Below, piece after piece: positions 1-9,206 of a DNA stretch of 64,000 bases. Source of the DNA: DATAOG01 sp963798075 (lineage in GTDB: Bacteria; Pseudomonadota; Alphaproteobacteria; Geminicoccales; Geminicoccaceae); assembly GCA_963798075.1 (NCBI GenBank), contig CAWCRU010000008.1:1-64000 (forward strand), read 5' to 3'. The position numbers and the translations under genes are program-made. The notes below the pieces were generated by a model. That model did no database searches. It was not told the DNA's origin and saw only the letters and a program-made list of their open reading frames with translations. The stretch's first letter is position 1. Each line of letters opens with the position of its first letter.

Positions 1-708
1 CTTGGCGAGCGAGCGGTTCTCGAACGGGGGGGCGGGCTCAGCGCAGCCAAGCCATCGATCGCTGAGAAAGCCGCCCGCCACCGAGCCGTAGCCAAGGAGA
101 TGAATGTTGCGTTCACGGCAAAGCTCGACCAGCCCATGCTCGGGGCGTGGGTCGAGCAGCGAGTATTGCACCTGCATGCTGACCAGTGGCACGCCCGCGC
201 CGACAAGCTCGCTCGTGTGCGGCGTGTCGAAATTGGTACCGCCGAGCAGGTCGATCTTGCCTTCCTGCTGCAACTCCGTCAGCCACAGCGCCGTCTCCAC
301 GCAGCCCGCAACGGCATAGTCCCACCAGTGGAACTGCACGAGATCGAGCCGTTCCATCCCGAGCCGGCGCAGGGACCGGTCGATCACCGCGCGCACGTGC
401 GCTTTGGAGATCACCGGCAGGATGTCGAGATCGGGCACGAATTTGGTGTGGACCTTGAGGCCGGAAAGCGCCTCGGCGCCGTGACGGTTTCGGTAGCCGC
501 TGCGGAACGCCCCGATCAGCTCCTCGACGCCGGTATAGATGTCGGCGCAGTCGAAGGTCGAGATTCCGGCGGCAAAAGAAGCTGCGAGATCGGCAATGGC
601 GGCCTGCCGTTCGATCGGACCGTGGCCGCCGGCGAGCTGCCAGCCGCCCCGGATGACCCGCGAGATCTCGTAGCCCGGGCGAAGCTGCAGATGCTCGCTC
701 CTGCTCAA
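1..708 (-). CDS. Aldo/keto reductase, partial (runs off window start)
   Basis: NAD(P)H-dependent reductase of the aldo/keto reductase superfamily; the substrate cannot be inferred. The 236 visible residues hold the barrel motifs: an Asp-Ile-Tyr near residues 56-58 that fits the catalytic tyrosine, a lysine in VHTKF near 89, the histidine in LVQFHWWD near 127 and GGTNFD near 157-161. The start is taken as TTG at 708-706, because it overlaps the TGA of the upstream gene, suggesting translational coupling; no ATG lies before the first conserved motif. The C-terminus is beyond the window. It is probably co-transcribed with the TIGR04076-type gene. Confidence 0.85.
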   Translation of the reverse strand, partial: MSRSEHLQLRPGYEISRVIRGGWQLAGGHGPIERQAAIADLAASFAAGISTFDCADIYTGVEELIGAFRSGYRNRHGAEALSGLKVHTKFVPDLDILPVISKAHVRAVIDRSLRRLGMERLDLVQFHWWDYAVAGCVETALWLTELQQEGKIDLLGGTNFDTPHTSELVGAGVPLVSMQVQYSLLDPRPEHGLVELCRERNIHLLGYGSVAGGFLSDRWLGCAEPAPPFENRSLAK

Positions 709-1064
709 GCGCCCGGTTCCCGGTCCAGGGCGACCGCGGTGGTCTGGGCGTGGCTGAAGGTTCGTCGACCGAGGCGGCTGATGCGCAACCTACTGGGGCA
801 ATTGGGGTCCGGGCAGGCGACCTCGGCGTCGGTCGACATCCAGTCATGAGGATCCGTGATGCGCTGTTTGGCGGCGAGCAGCGGCAGCACCGCAGCGAGA
901 GAATAGATCGAAAAGCCCTGCCCGGCCGGCAAATGCAGCATCTCGCCCCTGAGCTCAAAGTGATCGCCTGGCCTGGCGCCGCAATACAGCTTGGCCTCTG
1001 CGGGGGCGACGACTTCCACCCGCAGATCGTAGAGCTCGAAACTGGCGTCCGGGACAGCCGCCAT
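705..1064 (-). CDS. TIGR04076-family small protein
   Basis: A 119-residue protein resembling the TIGR04076 family, whose function is unknown. It has the family features: an N-terminal beta-rich part (LRVEVV near residue 14), a cysteine near residue 28, GDHFEL, and a C-terminal CPDPN motif near residue 85. It starts at an ATG and its TGA overlaps the likely TTG start of the aldo/keto reductase, so the two look like a coupled pair. It is divergent from the livG operon across about 95 bp that should hold both promoters. The family assignment is from remembered motifs, not a search. Confidence 0.65.
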   Translation of the reverse strand: MAAVPDASFELYDLRVEVVAPAEAKLYCGARPGDHFELRGEMLHLPAGQGFSIYSLAAVLPLLAAKQRITDPHDWMSTDAEVACPDPNCPSRLRISRLGRRTFSHAQTTAVALDREPGA

Positions 1065-1159
1065 GGTGATCGCGTCCTTTGTGTCGAGGGCTGGGTGTCG
1101 AGGGCTGGCAGCGCGACAGGAGGAATGATAACAGCGGTCAGCCTTGGTGGGGAAGAGCC

Positions 1160-1918
1160 GTGCTCGAAGTCCGATCGGTCACGAAGCGCTTCGGCGGCGC
1201 CACGGTGGTTGCCGATGTGTCGATCAACGTGGCGAAGGGCGAGATCGTAGGCCTGATCGGTCCGAACGGCGCCGGCAAGACGACGCTGTTCAACCTGATC
1301 GCGGGCAGCTTTAGACCGACGAGCGGCGAGATCCGGCTCGAAGGGTCGGACATCACCGCGGACAAGGCCTATCGACGCATCGCGCGGGGGCTTGGCCGGA
1401 CTTTCCAAATCCCCCGTCCGTTCGCCGAGATGACGCTCCTCGAGAACCTCTTGACCGCGGCGCAGAACCAAACCGGCGAGCGCATCCTGCCCAACTGGGT
1501 AAGGCCCGCCCGCGTCGGGGGTGAGGAACGCGTCAACGCTGAAAAGGCGATGATGCTGCTGGAGTTTCTCGGCCTTGAACGGCTGGCGAGGCAACCCGCG
1601 CGGATGCTCTCGGGCGGCCAGCGGAAACTGCTGGAGCTGGGTCGCGTCCTGATGGCCGATCCGCGCGTCATCCTCCTCGACGAGCCGGGTGCGGGGGTGA
1701 ATCCGGCGTTGCTCGGGTCGATCATTGAACGGATCGCCGAAATCAATCGGCGGGGCGCGGCCTTCCTCATCATCGAGCACAACATGGACCTGGTGGCGCG
1801 GCTGTGCCGTCATGTGGTGGTGATGTCGGCGGGACGGGTGCTGTTCGAGGGAACGCCTGCCAGGGCCATCGGCGATCCCCGGGTGATCGATGCCTATCTG
1901 GGCGGCGCCGTGCCATGA
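1160..1918 (+). CDS. livG: Branched-chain amino acid-type ABC transporter ATPase (LivG-like)
   Basis: Cytoplasmic ATPase that would power uptake through the LivH/LivM permeases encoded downstream. 252 residues, typical for LivG. Walker A GPNGAGKTT is at residues 34-42, the signature LSGGQ near 150-154, Walker B VILLDEPGA near 170-178, and the switch histidine in IIEHNMD. The start is GTG at 1160, preceded by GGGGAAG; an upstream extension in the same frame lacks family similarity. Its stop overlaps the livF start by 4 bp. Substrate could be amino acids, urea or short amides; no periplasmic binding protein is in view to decide. Confidence 0.9.
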   Translation: MLEVRSVTKRFGGATVVADVSINVAKGEIVGLIGPNGAGKTTLFNLIAGSFRPTSGEIRLEGSDITADKAYRRIARGLGRTFQIPRPFAEMTLLENLLTAAQNQTGERILPNWVRPARVGGEERVNAEKAMMLLEFLGLERLARQPARMLSGGQRKLLELGRVLMADPRVILLDEPGAGVNPALLGSIIERIAEINRRGAAFLIIEHNMDLVARLCRHVVVMSAGRVLFEGTPARAIGDPRVIDAYLGGAVP

Positions 1919-2652
1919 GCTCGGCGATCCTCGCCGTCGATGACTTGCGGGCGGGCTACGAAGCCGGTGCTCCGATCGTGCGGGGCATCAGCTTTCGAAT
2001 CAGGGCCGGCGAGATCCTCGCCATCCTCGGACCGAATGGCGCCGGCAAATCGACCCTGATCAAGGCGATCGCGGGCCTGGTTCCGAAATTCGGCGGCACC
2101 GTCGCGCTCGACGGACATGACATCACGACGACCCATGCGCATCAGCTCGTGCGCAGCGGCCTGGGCTTCGTACCTCAGACCGAGAACGTCTTCACCCTGA
2201 TGTCGGTTGCCGACAATCTGCGCCTTGCCGCCGATCTTCTGCCCAGGTCCGCGCGGGCTGGCCAGATCGCGGCGATGCTCGCGCTGTTTCCCGACCTTGC
2301 CCGGCAGAGCCATCTCGCGGCGGGCCGCCTCTCGGGCGGGCAGCGCCAGATGCTCGCGGTGGCGCGGGCGCTGATCGCAAAGCCGCGCCTTTTGATCCTC
2401 GACGAGGCTTCCGCCGGGCTGTCGCCGAAAATGCTGGCGCAGGTGTTCGCCAAGCTCGCCGAGATCCGGGCTACCGGCATCACGATCCTGGTCGTCGAGC
2501 AGAATGTGCGGGCCGCGCTGGCGCTGGCCGATCGCGCGCTTATCCTCGTGGAGGGGTGCTGTGCGCACGAAGGAACGGCGGCCGACGTCGCGCGCGACCC
2601 TTCGATCGGCCGGCTCTACCTCGGAGCCAAGCCACTGGACGGCGCGGCGTGA
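1915..2652 (+). CDS. livF: Branched-chain amino acid-type ABC transporter ATPase (LivF-like)
   Basis: Second ATPase of the same transporter. 245 residues: Walker A GPNGAGKST at residues 39-47, signature RLSGGQRQM, Walker B LLILDEASAG, and VVEQNV at the switch region, all typical of LivF. The ATG overlaps the livG stop (ATGA) and its own TGA overlaps the GTG of livH, so the four genes read as one tightly coupled operon. The order G-F-H-M, with ATPases first, differs from the enterobacterial J-H-M-G-F order but is common elsewhere. Confidence 0.9.
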   Translation: MSSAILAVDDLRAGYEAGAPIVRGISFRIRAGEILAILGPNGAGKSTLIKAIAGLVPKFGGTVALDGHDITTTHAHQLVRSGLGFVPQTENVFTLMSVADNLRLAADLLPRSARAGQIAAMLALFPDLARQSHLAAGRLSGGQRQMLAVARALIAKPRLLILDEASAGLSPKMLAQVFAKLAEIRATGITILVVEQNVRAALALADRALILVEGCCAHEGTAADVARDPSIGRLYLGAKPLDGAA

Positions 2653-3557
2653 ACCTCCAGTTCCTCGCCGATGGCCTGATCATGGGCGCGCTCATCGGGC
2701 TCGGGGCGATCGGCGTCACGCTGACCTATTCGATCCTGCGCTTCGCCAACTTCGCCCACGGCGAATTCATCGCGTGGGGCACCTATATCGCCCTCGTCCT
2801 GGCCGGCGCGGTCGGCATGATGCTCGGCGACGTTGCGGGCACGATCGGCCCCCTTTCCTTCGGCTGGCCGGTCGTCATCGCAGGGATTGTCGCAGCACTT
2901 CTTACGGGCCTGCTCGCACTCGGCCTCGACCGCGTGTTGTTTTCGAAACTGCGCACTCGCGGCAATGCCATCGTGATGGTGATGGCGAGCTTCGGCGCAT
3001 CGATGGCGCTGCGCAGCCTCCTCGAGTTCATCTTTACCTCCAGGCCCGCCTATTTTTCACGCGAGATCCAGATGGCGCTGCCGCTCGGCCTCGGGATCAA
3101 ACTCACGCCTGACCAGATCTTCCTTCTCGCGATGACGGCTGCGATCGTGGTCGGCATGGAGCGCTTCATGGCGCTCAGCGCCATCGGCCGGGCCATGCGT
3201 GCGGTCTCGGAAAACCCGCTCCTTGCCCGTGTCGCCGGCGTCGATGTCGACCGGGTCGTCCGGGCGACCTGGATGATCGGCGGCGCCTTGGCATGCGCGG
3301 CCGGCGTCATGCTCGGCATTACCGTTCAGATCCGGCCGTTCATGGGCTTCGATCTGTTGCTGCCGCTGTTCGCCGCGGCGATCCTGGGCGGCATCGGCAG
3401 CGTGCCGGGGGCGGTCATCGGCGGCTTGATCGTAGGCGTCTCGGAGGCGGTTGCCGTCTTGATCGTCGGCGCGGCCTATCGCGCCGCCGTGGCCTTTCTC
3501 ATTCTGATCGCGGTGCTCCTGATCAGGCCCACCGGTCTGTTCGGGGCCCGCGAATGA
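2649..3557 (+). CDS. livH: Branched-chain amino acid-type ABC permease (LivH-like)
   Basis: Inner-membrane permease, 302 residues, about eight hydrophobic segments. It shows the LivH-style N-terminus (YSILRFANFAHGEF) and the coupling region near SAIGRAMRAVSENPLLA that contacts the ATPases. The start is a GTG overlapping the livF stop; longer in-frame extensions only read through livF. Stop overlaps the livM ATG. It should dimerize with LivM to form the channel. Confidence 0.9.
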   Translation: MNLQFLADGLIMGALIGLGAIGVTLTYSILRFANFAHGEFIAWGTYIALVLAGAVGMMLGDVAGTIGPLSFGWPVVIAGIVAALLTGLLALGLDRVLFSKLRTRGNAIVMVMASFGASMALRSLLEFIFTSRPAYFSREIQMALPLGLGIKLTPDQIFLLAMTAAIVVGMERFMALSAIGRAMRAVSENPLLARVAGVDVDRVVRATWMIGGALACAAGVMLGITVQIRPFMGFDLLLPLFAAAILGGIGSVPGAVIGGLIVGVSEAVAVLIVGAAYRAAVAFLILIAVLLIRPTGLFGARE

Positions 3558-4504
3558 TCCTCGATCTCCTCAGCTACGCGGCGTTCTTCCTGGTCACGGC
3601 CTCGAGCTACGGCATCATCTGCCTCGGCCTCAATCTGCAGTGGGGCCAGACCGGTCTCTTCAATGTCGGCGTTGCCGGTTTCGTCGCGATTGGCGCCTAT
3701 GTTTCGGCCTTGCTGACGACGCCGGACCTCGCGGGCAGGCTTGGCGGCTTCGGCCTGCCGATCTGGACCGGCTGGATCGTGGCCCCGGCCATCTCGGGGC
3801 TGGCGGGCGCCGGGATCGGCGCGATCACACTCCGACTCCGTGCCGATTATCTCGCAATCACCACCTTCGGCATCGCCGTCACCATCCAGCTCGTCGCCCT
3901 CAATGCCGAGAGCCTGACCGGCGGCCCGTTCGGGATCGGGTTCATTCCGCGGCCGTTCGGCGGCCTCGCGGAACGGCCGATCGCGTTCAACCTGGCGAAC
4001 CTCGCGCTGGTCGGGACGGTGACCGCCTCGGTCTACATCGCCCTCGAGCGGCTCATCCGGGGGCCCTGGGGACGGGTATTGCGCGCGATCCGCGAGGACG
4101 AGGCGGCCGCGATCTCGCTTGGCAAGGACGCCAACCGCCTGCGGCTGCAGGCCTTCGCGCTGGGTTCCGCCATCATGGGCTTGGCGGGCGCCATCCAGGC
4201 CCATTTCATCGGCTTCATAGCACCCGAGAACTATGCCTCGGCCATCACCTTCCAGGTCTGGGCGATGCTGATCATCGGCGGGTCGGGAAACAACCGGGGC
4301 GCGCTTCTCGGCGCGCTCGTGGTGTGGGGTCTCTGGAGCGTCACCGGCGCCGGGCTGAGCGCTCTGGTCCCCGCCGTCTATCAGGCACGGGCGGCCTCAC
4401 TTCAGATCGTCATCATCGGCATCGTGCTCGCCGCTGTGCTGGTTGTGCGCCCGCGCGGCCTCATCGGCGAGACGAAAACCGTTTCGCGGCATCTGGCGGA
4501 GTAG
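3554..4504 (+). CDS. livM: Branched-chain amino acid-type ABC permease (LivM-like)
   Basis: Second permease, 316 residues, multi-spanning. The N-terminal motif GLNLQWGQTGLFNVG and the ATPase-contact region with RAIREDEAAAISLGKD are typical of LivM. ATG at 3554 overlaps the livH stop. It is the last gene of the operon; about 80 bp later the opposite-strand tRNA-Ser begins. No terminator hairpin with a T-run is visible after the stop. Confidence 0.9.
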   Translation: MILDLLSYAAFFLVTASSYGIICLGLNLQWGQTGLFNVGVAGFVAIGAYVSALLTTPDLAGRLGGFGLPIWTGWIVAPAISGLAGAGIGAITLRLRADYLAITTFGIAVTIQLVALNAESLTGGPFGIGFIPRPFGGLAERPIAFNLANLALVGTVTASVYIALERLIRGPWGRVLRAIREDEAAAISLGKDANRLRLQAFALGSAIMGLAGAIQAHFIGFIAPENYASAITFQVWAMLIIGGSGNNRGALLGALVVWGLWSVTGAGLSALVPAVYQARAASLQIVIIGIVLAAVLVVRPRGLIGETKTVSRHLAE

Positions 4505-4551
4505 CAGCGTGTCGCCGTCTTAAATTGCTGAAAATACGCGATAGCTGAACT

Positions 4552-4581
4552 TCTTTGGATGTCTTTGGATGTCTCTGGATG
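4552..4581. repeat. Three tandem 10-bp repeats beside tRNA-Ser
   Basis: Two copies of TCTTTGGATG followed by TCTCTGGATG (one mismatch), directly downstream of the 3' end of the opposite-strand tRNA-Ser gene. The remaining bases between livM and the tRNA show nothing recognisable. It could be an old integration scar or a simple sequence expansion. Confidence 0.6.
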
Positions 4582-4587
4582 GCGCCC

Positions 4588-4676
4588 TGGCGGATGGGGT
4601 GGGATTCGAACCCACGAGGGGCAGGACCCCTGCCGGTTTTCAAGACCGGTGCCTTCAACCGCTCGGCCACCCATCC
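4588..4676 (-). tRNA. tRNA-Ser(TGA)
   Basis: Class II cloverleaf on the minus strand: 7-bp acceptor GGATGGG/CCCATCC, G discriminator, encoded CCA, anticodon stem CCGGT with loop carrying TGA (4640-4642), long variable arm with the CAGGGG/CCCCT pairing, and GTTCGAATC T-loop. It reads UCA and wobble UCN serine codons. Confidence 0.97.
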
Positions 4677-4696
4677 CGTCGGCGGGCGCCTTGCAT

Positions 4697-5938
4697 TTAG
4701 GCCCTGCCGAGGCCGGCGGCAACCGCTTCGACCGCCGTCTGCCCGCTCAGCGCGGCGCCGTGGACGGTGCCGTAGGCCTCGAGCGAGCAGGCTTCGCCCG
4801 CGAAGAACAGGCGCTCGGCCAGGGGCTCCGAGAGCTTGGCCCGCAAATCGGCCTGTCCGGGCCGGGCGCAGGAATAGCCGCCCAGGATATCGGGGTCGCC
4901 GCACCAGGCGGTGCTCGCCGTCGCCTGGATCTGCCGGCGCAGCCTGCTGCCGAAGACCGCGGCCAGCCGCTCGGTGGCGAAGGCGGCCATGGCCTCGGGG
5001 CCTGCGGCCTCGAGCTCGGCGGCAAAGCGGCCGCCCAGATAGCCGATCGCGAGCGTGCGGCCGCCAGAGGGGCGGAGTTCGAAGCGGATGTTCGGATGGT
5101 GCTCGAAATGCAGGAAGCAGGGCTGCTCCAGCCCGAGCGCGTCGGGCGCCAGAGCGAGCGCCACCTTGTTGGCCTCGCCGACCGGCACGGCGGCGAGCGC
5201 CGCTGCCCGCTCCGGCGGCAACGGCGGATCGAACGCAGGCCGGCCACCGGCCAGCACGCTGGTCGAGACGGTGACGATCACGGCGGGCGCGTGCAACGTG
5301 CCGCGCGCGGTCGCGACCGCGACCTGCGGGCCATCCCAGCCGATCCGGAGCGCCGGCGTGGCGAGCTCGAATGGCAGGCCGCCGCCGAAGCGGGCCAGGA
5401 GCGCGCCATAACCGTCGAGCAGCCGCCAGTTCTGACCACTGACCGCATAGCGCGCAAAGTCGAGGGTCGACATGCGCTCCGGATCGACCCCGGCAAGCGC
5501 GGCGAACCAGCCGTCGAACAGCGGCCGGAAGCGCGGGTGCGGCGGCACGACGTCGGCGGCCGGCACGTCGAGCCCGCAGCCGCCGGCCGCATGCACGGCC
5601 GCGAACGCACGCTCCTGGTAGGCTTCCAGCTCGGCCTCGAGCGCCGGCGCGGCCCAGCCGGCGCTCCACAGGCGGCGCGCCGCCGGCGTCCGCTGGTAGC
5701 GGAAGCCCAGGGCATCGGCGAGGTGCCTGAACGGGTTGCGCTCGGCATGGTGCAGCCACTGCGCGCCCCGGTCCCACAGCACGCCGAGGCTGGCGGTGTC
5801 GCTGTACGCGCGGCCGCCGATACGGTCCTTGGCCTCGAGGATCTGAACGCTCAGCCCGAGCTCCTGCGCCCGGCGCCCGGCAGCGAGGCCGGCGGCGCCG
5901 GCGCCGATCACGATCAGATCCAGGTTCGTTCGACTCAA
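4697..5938 (-). CDS. FAD-dependent amine oxidase-type flavoprotein
   Basis: 413-residue flavoenzyme of the flavin monoamine oxidase superfamily; its substrate is unknown. The N-terminal dinucleotide motif GAGAAGLAAG is near residues 12-21, followed by GGRAYS near 42-47 and DRGAQWLH near 57-64; the C-terminal FAD-binding segment has FFAGEACS and a GAALSGQ helix, the usual end of the family. The start is a TTG, as no ATG or GTG precedes the Rossmann motif closely, and no clear ribosome binding site is seen. It is divergent from the ferredoxin-reductase gene. Confidence 0.82.
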   Translation of the reverse strand: MSRTNLDLIVIGAGAAGLAAGRRAQELGLSVQILEAKDRIGGRAYSDTASLGVLWDRGAQWLHHAERNPFRHLADALGFRYQRTPAARRLWSAGWAAPALEAELEAYQERAFAAVHAAGGCGLDVPAADVVPPHPRFRPLFDGWFAALAGVDPERMSTLDFARYAVSGQNWRLLDGYGALLARFGGGLPFELATPALRIGWDGPQVAVATARGTLHAPAVIVTVSTSVLAGGRPAFDPPLPPERAAALAAVPVGEANKVALALAPDALGLEQPCFLHFEHHPNIRFELRPSGGRTLAIGYLGGRFAAELEAAGPEAMAAFATERLAAVFGSRLRRQIQATASTAWCGDPDILGGYSCARPGQADLRAKLSEPLAERLFFAGEACSLEAYGTVHGAALSGQTAVEAVAAGLGRA

Positions 5939-6065
5939 AAGGGGTCAGCCCCGGCGCCCGCCGGCCAAGCCTTTGCCCGGTCCGGGACGATGCCTACCTA
6001 AGGACCGGCCGAGCGGTCCAGGAATTCCTCGAGGACGACGCGCCGCGCGGGCGCGGGATGGCGGG

Positions 6066-7131
6066 ATGGAGCAGCAATCTACAGGTACCTGTCGGGTGAC
6101 GGTCGCGAACACCGGCCAGAGCTTCGAGTGCCCGCAGGGCGAACTGGTCCTGGACGCGGGGCTCGTGGCCGGGCTCGGCCTGCCGCACAACTGCCGGGGC
6201 GGCGCCTGCGGCACCTGCAAGTCGACGGTGCTGGAAGGCGAGGTCGACCATGGCTGGGTGATGAGCTTTGCGATCTCCGAGGAGGAGAAGGCGGCCGGCA
6301 AGTGCCTGATCTGCCAGAGCAGGCCGCTGACGCCGACGCTCGTGATCCGGACCGACGGCGCCATGAGCGCGACGGACGCAGCGCCGCCCGCGCCGATCGA
6401 GGCGCTCGCGGTCGTGCTCGCCGCCGAGCCCGTGACGCCCTCGATCCGCCGCCTGGTGCTGGGGCTGGCGCCCGACGTCCGCTTTCGCTACCGGGCCGGC
6501 ATGCACGTCGAGCTCAGGACGCCGGGGGCCGCAAAGCCGCGCACCTACTCGATTGCGACCGCGCCCGACGATCAGGGCCTGGCGCCCGACGGCCTGCTGG
6601 AATTCTTCGTCACCCGCCACGAAGGCGGCAAGGCGAGCGGCTGGCTGCATGGTCCGGCACGGCTCGGCAGCCCGCTTGCGATCCACGGACCCTATGGCAC
6701 GTTCCGGCTGCCCGAGGCTGGCGATGGGCCGGTCCTCGGTCTCGCCGGCGGCTCGGGCCTGGCTCCGATCCTCGCGATCGTCCGGCGCGCGCTCGGATCG
6801 GGCTTCAGCCAGCCGGTCCGGCTTGATCCACTCGGTCCGCGACCGGGACGAGGTGTTCGCACTCGACGCGCTGCACGCGCTCGCCCGTCGTTATTCCCAG
6901 TTCTCCTACACCGTCACGTTGACGCGCGCCGACGCGGTCGACCCCGTGACCGGCTGGCGGCGGGGGCGGATTGCGGCCTGGCTTGCGGACGAGCTGCCCG
7001 ATCTGTCCGCCTGGCACGTCCTCGCGGCCGGCCCGCCAGGTTTCGTCGACGTCTCGGTCGCCAAGGCCAAGGAACTCGGCGCCCGCCCCGAACGCGTCCT
7101 GACCGACAGCTTCACCGCGACGGTTCCCTGA
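6066..7131 (+). pseudogene. 2Fe-2S ferredoxin-FAD/NAD(P)H reductase, one frameshift
   Basis: Electron-transfer reductase of the phenol/toluene monooxygenase reductase or CDP-deoxyglucoseen reductase style. An N-terminal plant-type ferredoxin domain has the cysteine set CRGGACGTC plus a distal CLIC; an FAD domain follows with RTYSIA near residue 160, then a nucleotide-binding domain with LAGGSGLAPIL. ATG at 6066. The frame breaks near 6821-6830: after PVRL a single extra base moves the rest (IHSVRDRDEV to the C-terminal ERVLTDSFT) into another frame. Removing one G restores a full-length protein of about 354 residues. Either a genuine lesion or a sequencing error. Confidence 0.8.
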
Positions 7132-7141
7132 AGGTCGGAGA

Positions 7142-8247
7142 TCAGGGGCGGGCGCCGACGATCCGGTAGACCGCGCCGCCGAGGTCGACCACGTAGACCT
7201 CGCCCGCCTCGTCTTCGCCGAAGGACGCGATCCGCAGGTCGGTGTCGAGCAGCAGCGAGGTCGCGTTTCGGCGCCGGCCGAAGATCTCGCCGCTGCAGTA
7301 GTCGGCGAACAGATAGGTCCCCGCGAGCGTCGGAACGAGGCGCCCGCGGTAGACGTAGCCGCCGGTGACCGAGCAGCGGCCCTGGCTGTGCTGGTAGTGG
7401 GTGATCGGCAGCTTCAGGCTCGGCCGCCGGCAGCCGGTCGGCGGGTGGTAGCAGGACCGGCCCTCCATGAGCCGCCAGCCGTAGTTGCCGCCCCGGTCGG
7501 ATGACGTCGACCTCCTCGATCTCGCTCTGCCCGACGTCGCCCGCGAGCAGCTGCCCGGTCTTCCGGTCGAACGAGAACCGCCAGGGATTGCGCAGGCCGC
7601 GGGCATAGATCTCGGGACGGCCGCCGCCGTCGGCGTAGGGGTTGCTCTCTGGGATCGCGTAGCGCGCTCCGCCGTCGACGTCGATCCGCAGGATCTTGCC
7701 GAGCAGCAACGTGCGGTTCTGCGCGCGATTGCCGGGGTCGCCGGCGCTGCCGCCGTCGCCGAGCCCGATGTACAGATAGCCATCCGGACCGAACGCGAGC
7801 ATGCCGCCGTTATGGTTGGCAAACGGCTGGGCAACGGTCAGCAGCACCCGCCGGCCCGGATTGGCGTGGTCCGGATCGCGCCGCGCCGCATGATACTCGG
7901 CGACCACCGTGGCCCCGTCGGCGGCGCGGGTATAGTCGACGAAGAAGCGGCGATTGGTCGCGAAGTTGGGATGGAAGGCGAGGCCCAGCAGGCCCCGCTC
8001 GCCGCCGACCTTGATCCGGTCGCCGAGGTCCAGGAAGGGTGGGTCGAGGAGCTCGCCATCCTTGAAGATCAGGATCCGGCCTCGCCTGCTCGACGACGAA
8101 CAGCCGGCCGCTGCCGTCGCCCGCATGGGTCACGAACAGCGGCCGCGTCAGCCCCTCGATCACCGGCTCGAGGCCGATCACCGATGCCGCCCGGACCGGC
8201 AGGGTCGCCCCGGTGAGCCAGGCCGCGAGCGCGCAGGCCGCGATCAC
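7142..8247 (-). pseudogene. PQQ-dependent sugar (glucose/sorbosone) dehydrogenase, two frameshifts
   Basis: Periplasmic soluble sugar dehydrogenase with a six-bladed beta-propeller, resembling YliI/Asd. GTG start, then a hydrophobic leader ending near PVRAAS. Conserved segments occur in order but in different frames: VTHAGDGSGRLFVVEQ, then GLLGLAFHPNF, NHNGGMLAFGPDGYLYIG (with the catalytic-type histidine), ARGLRNPWRFSFD, then NYGW and FADYCSGEI. Breaks lie near 8078-8086 (one extra base) and 7491-7494, a run of four C on the plus strand where three are expected. Correcting both gives a protein of about 367 residues. It is tail-to-tail with the reductase gene. Confidence 0.8.
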
Positions 8248-8444
8248 GCAGGCCCCGATCGTCCAACGATCCAGCGGGCTCGAGCGCTCGTCTTGCCCGT
8301 CATGTCATGCCTCTCCCGACAGCTCGCCGCGCCCCGGGTCGCGGCACCCGGTATCCAGAGACTTGATCTGTTCGACCGGCGAGCGAAAGTCTAGGCTGGG
8401 AGCGCGTCGAGAGGCATGGGTCACAAAATCGGGGGAGACGGCGG

Positions 8445-9206
8445 ATGGATCTCGGGCTCAAGGGCAAAAAGGCGGTCATCACGGGCGGCAGCAAGGGCAT
8501 CGGGCGGGCGATCGCCGAGACGCTCGCGGCCGAGGGCTGCGACGTCGCGATCTGCGCGCGCGGCGAGGGCGGCGTCAAGGCGGCGGTCGAGGCGCTGAAG
8601 CGCAAGGGCGTCAAGGCGTCGGGCCGGGCGCTCGATGTAAGCGATCGCGCGGCGCTGGTCGGCTGGGTCGAGGCGAGTGCCGAGGAGCTGGGCGGCATCG
8701 ACATCGCGGTCGCCAACGTCAGCGCGCTCGACATGAACCGGACCGACGACGCGTTCCGGCACGAGTTCGAGGTCGACCTCCTGCACACGGTGCGCACGGT
8801 CGACGCAACGTTGCCGCATCTCGAGCGCTCGAAGGCGGGGGCGATCATCGTGATCTCGAGCGTCTCGGGCCTCGAGTTCGACTTCACGAGCCCGGCCTAC
8901 GGCACCTTCAAGGCGGCGCTCGTGCACTACGCCTCGCGGATGGCGAGCGAGCTCGCGCCCAAGCACATCCGGGTCAACGCGGTCTCGCCGGGCAACACCT
9001 ATTTCGAGGGCGGCTTCTGGCAGCACGCCGAGCGCAACCTGCCCGACCTGTTCAAGGACGCCATGAGCAAGAATCCCTGGGGCCGGATGGCGACCGACCA
9101 GGAAGTCGCGAACGCGGCGGTGTTCCTCGCGAGCCCGGCGTCCAGCTTCACGACGGGCATCAATCTCGTGGTCGACGGCGCGCTGACCCGCCGGGTCCAG
9201 TTCTGA
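8445..9206 (+). CDS. Short-chain dehydrogenase/reductase
   Basis: 253-residue classical SDR using NAD(P)H; substrate unknown. The cofactor motif TGGSKGIG is near residues 14-21, a Ser in VISSVSG near 145 and the catalytic YGTFK follow, and the C-terminus has the usual GINLVVDGA. It starts at ATG 8445 with GGGGGAG about 8 bp upstream. It is divergent from the sugar dehydrogenase across roughly 200 bp in which no clear promoter is seen. Its last 47 bp overlap the end of the convergent esterase gene. Confidence 0.88.
   Translation: MDLGLKGKKAVITGGSKGIGRAIAETLAAEGCDVAICARGEGGVKAAVEALKRKGVKASGRALDVSDRAALVGWVEASAEELGGIDIAVANVSALDMNRTDDAFRHEFEVDLLHTVRTVDATLPHLERSKAGAIIVISSVSGLEFDFTSPAYGTFKAALVHYASRMASELAPKHIRVNAVSPGNTYFEGGFWQHAERNLPDLFKDAMSKNPWGRMATDQEVANAAVFLASPASSFTTGINLVVDGALTRRVQF

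Noticed and set aside
4402..4722. Minus-strand open frame over the tRNA-Ser gene
   Set aside because: It covers a tRNA gene and the livM end; a protein here is implausible.
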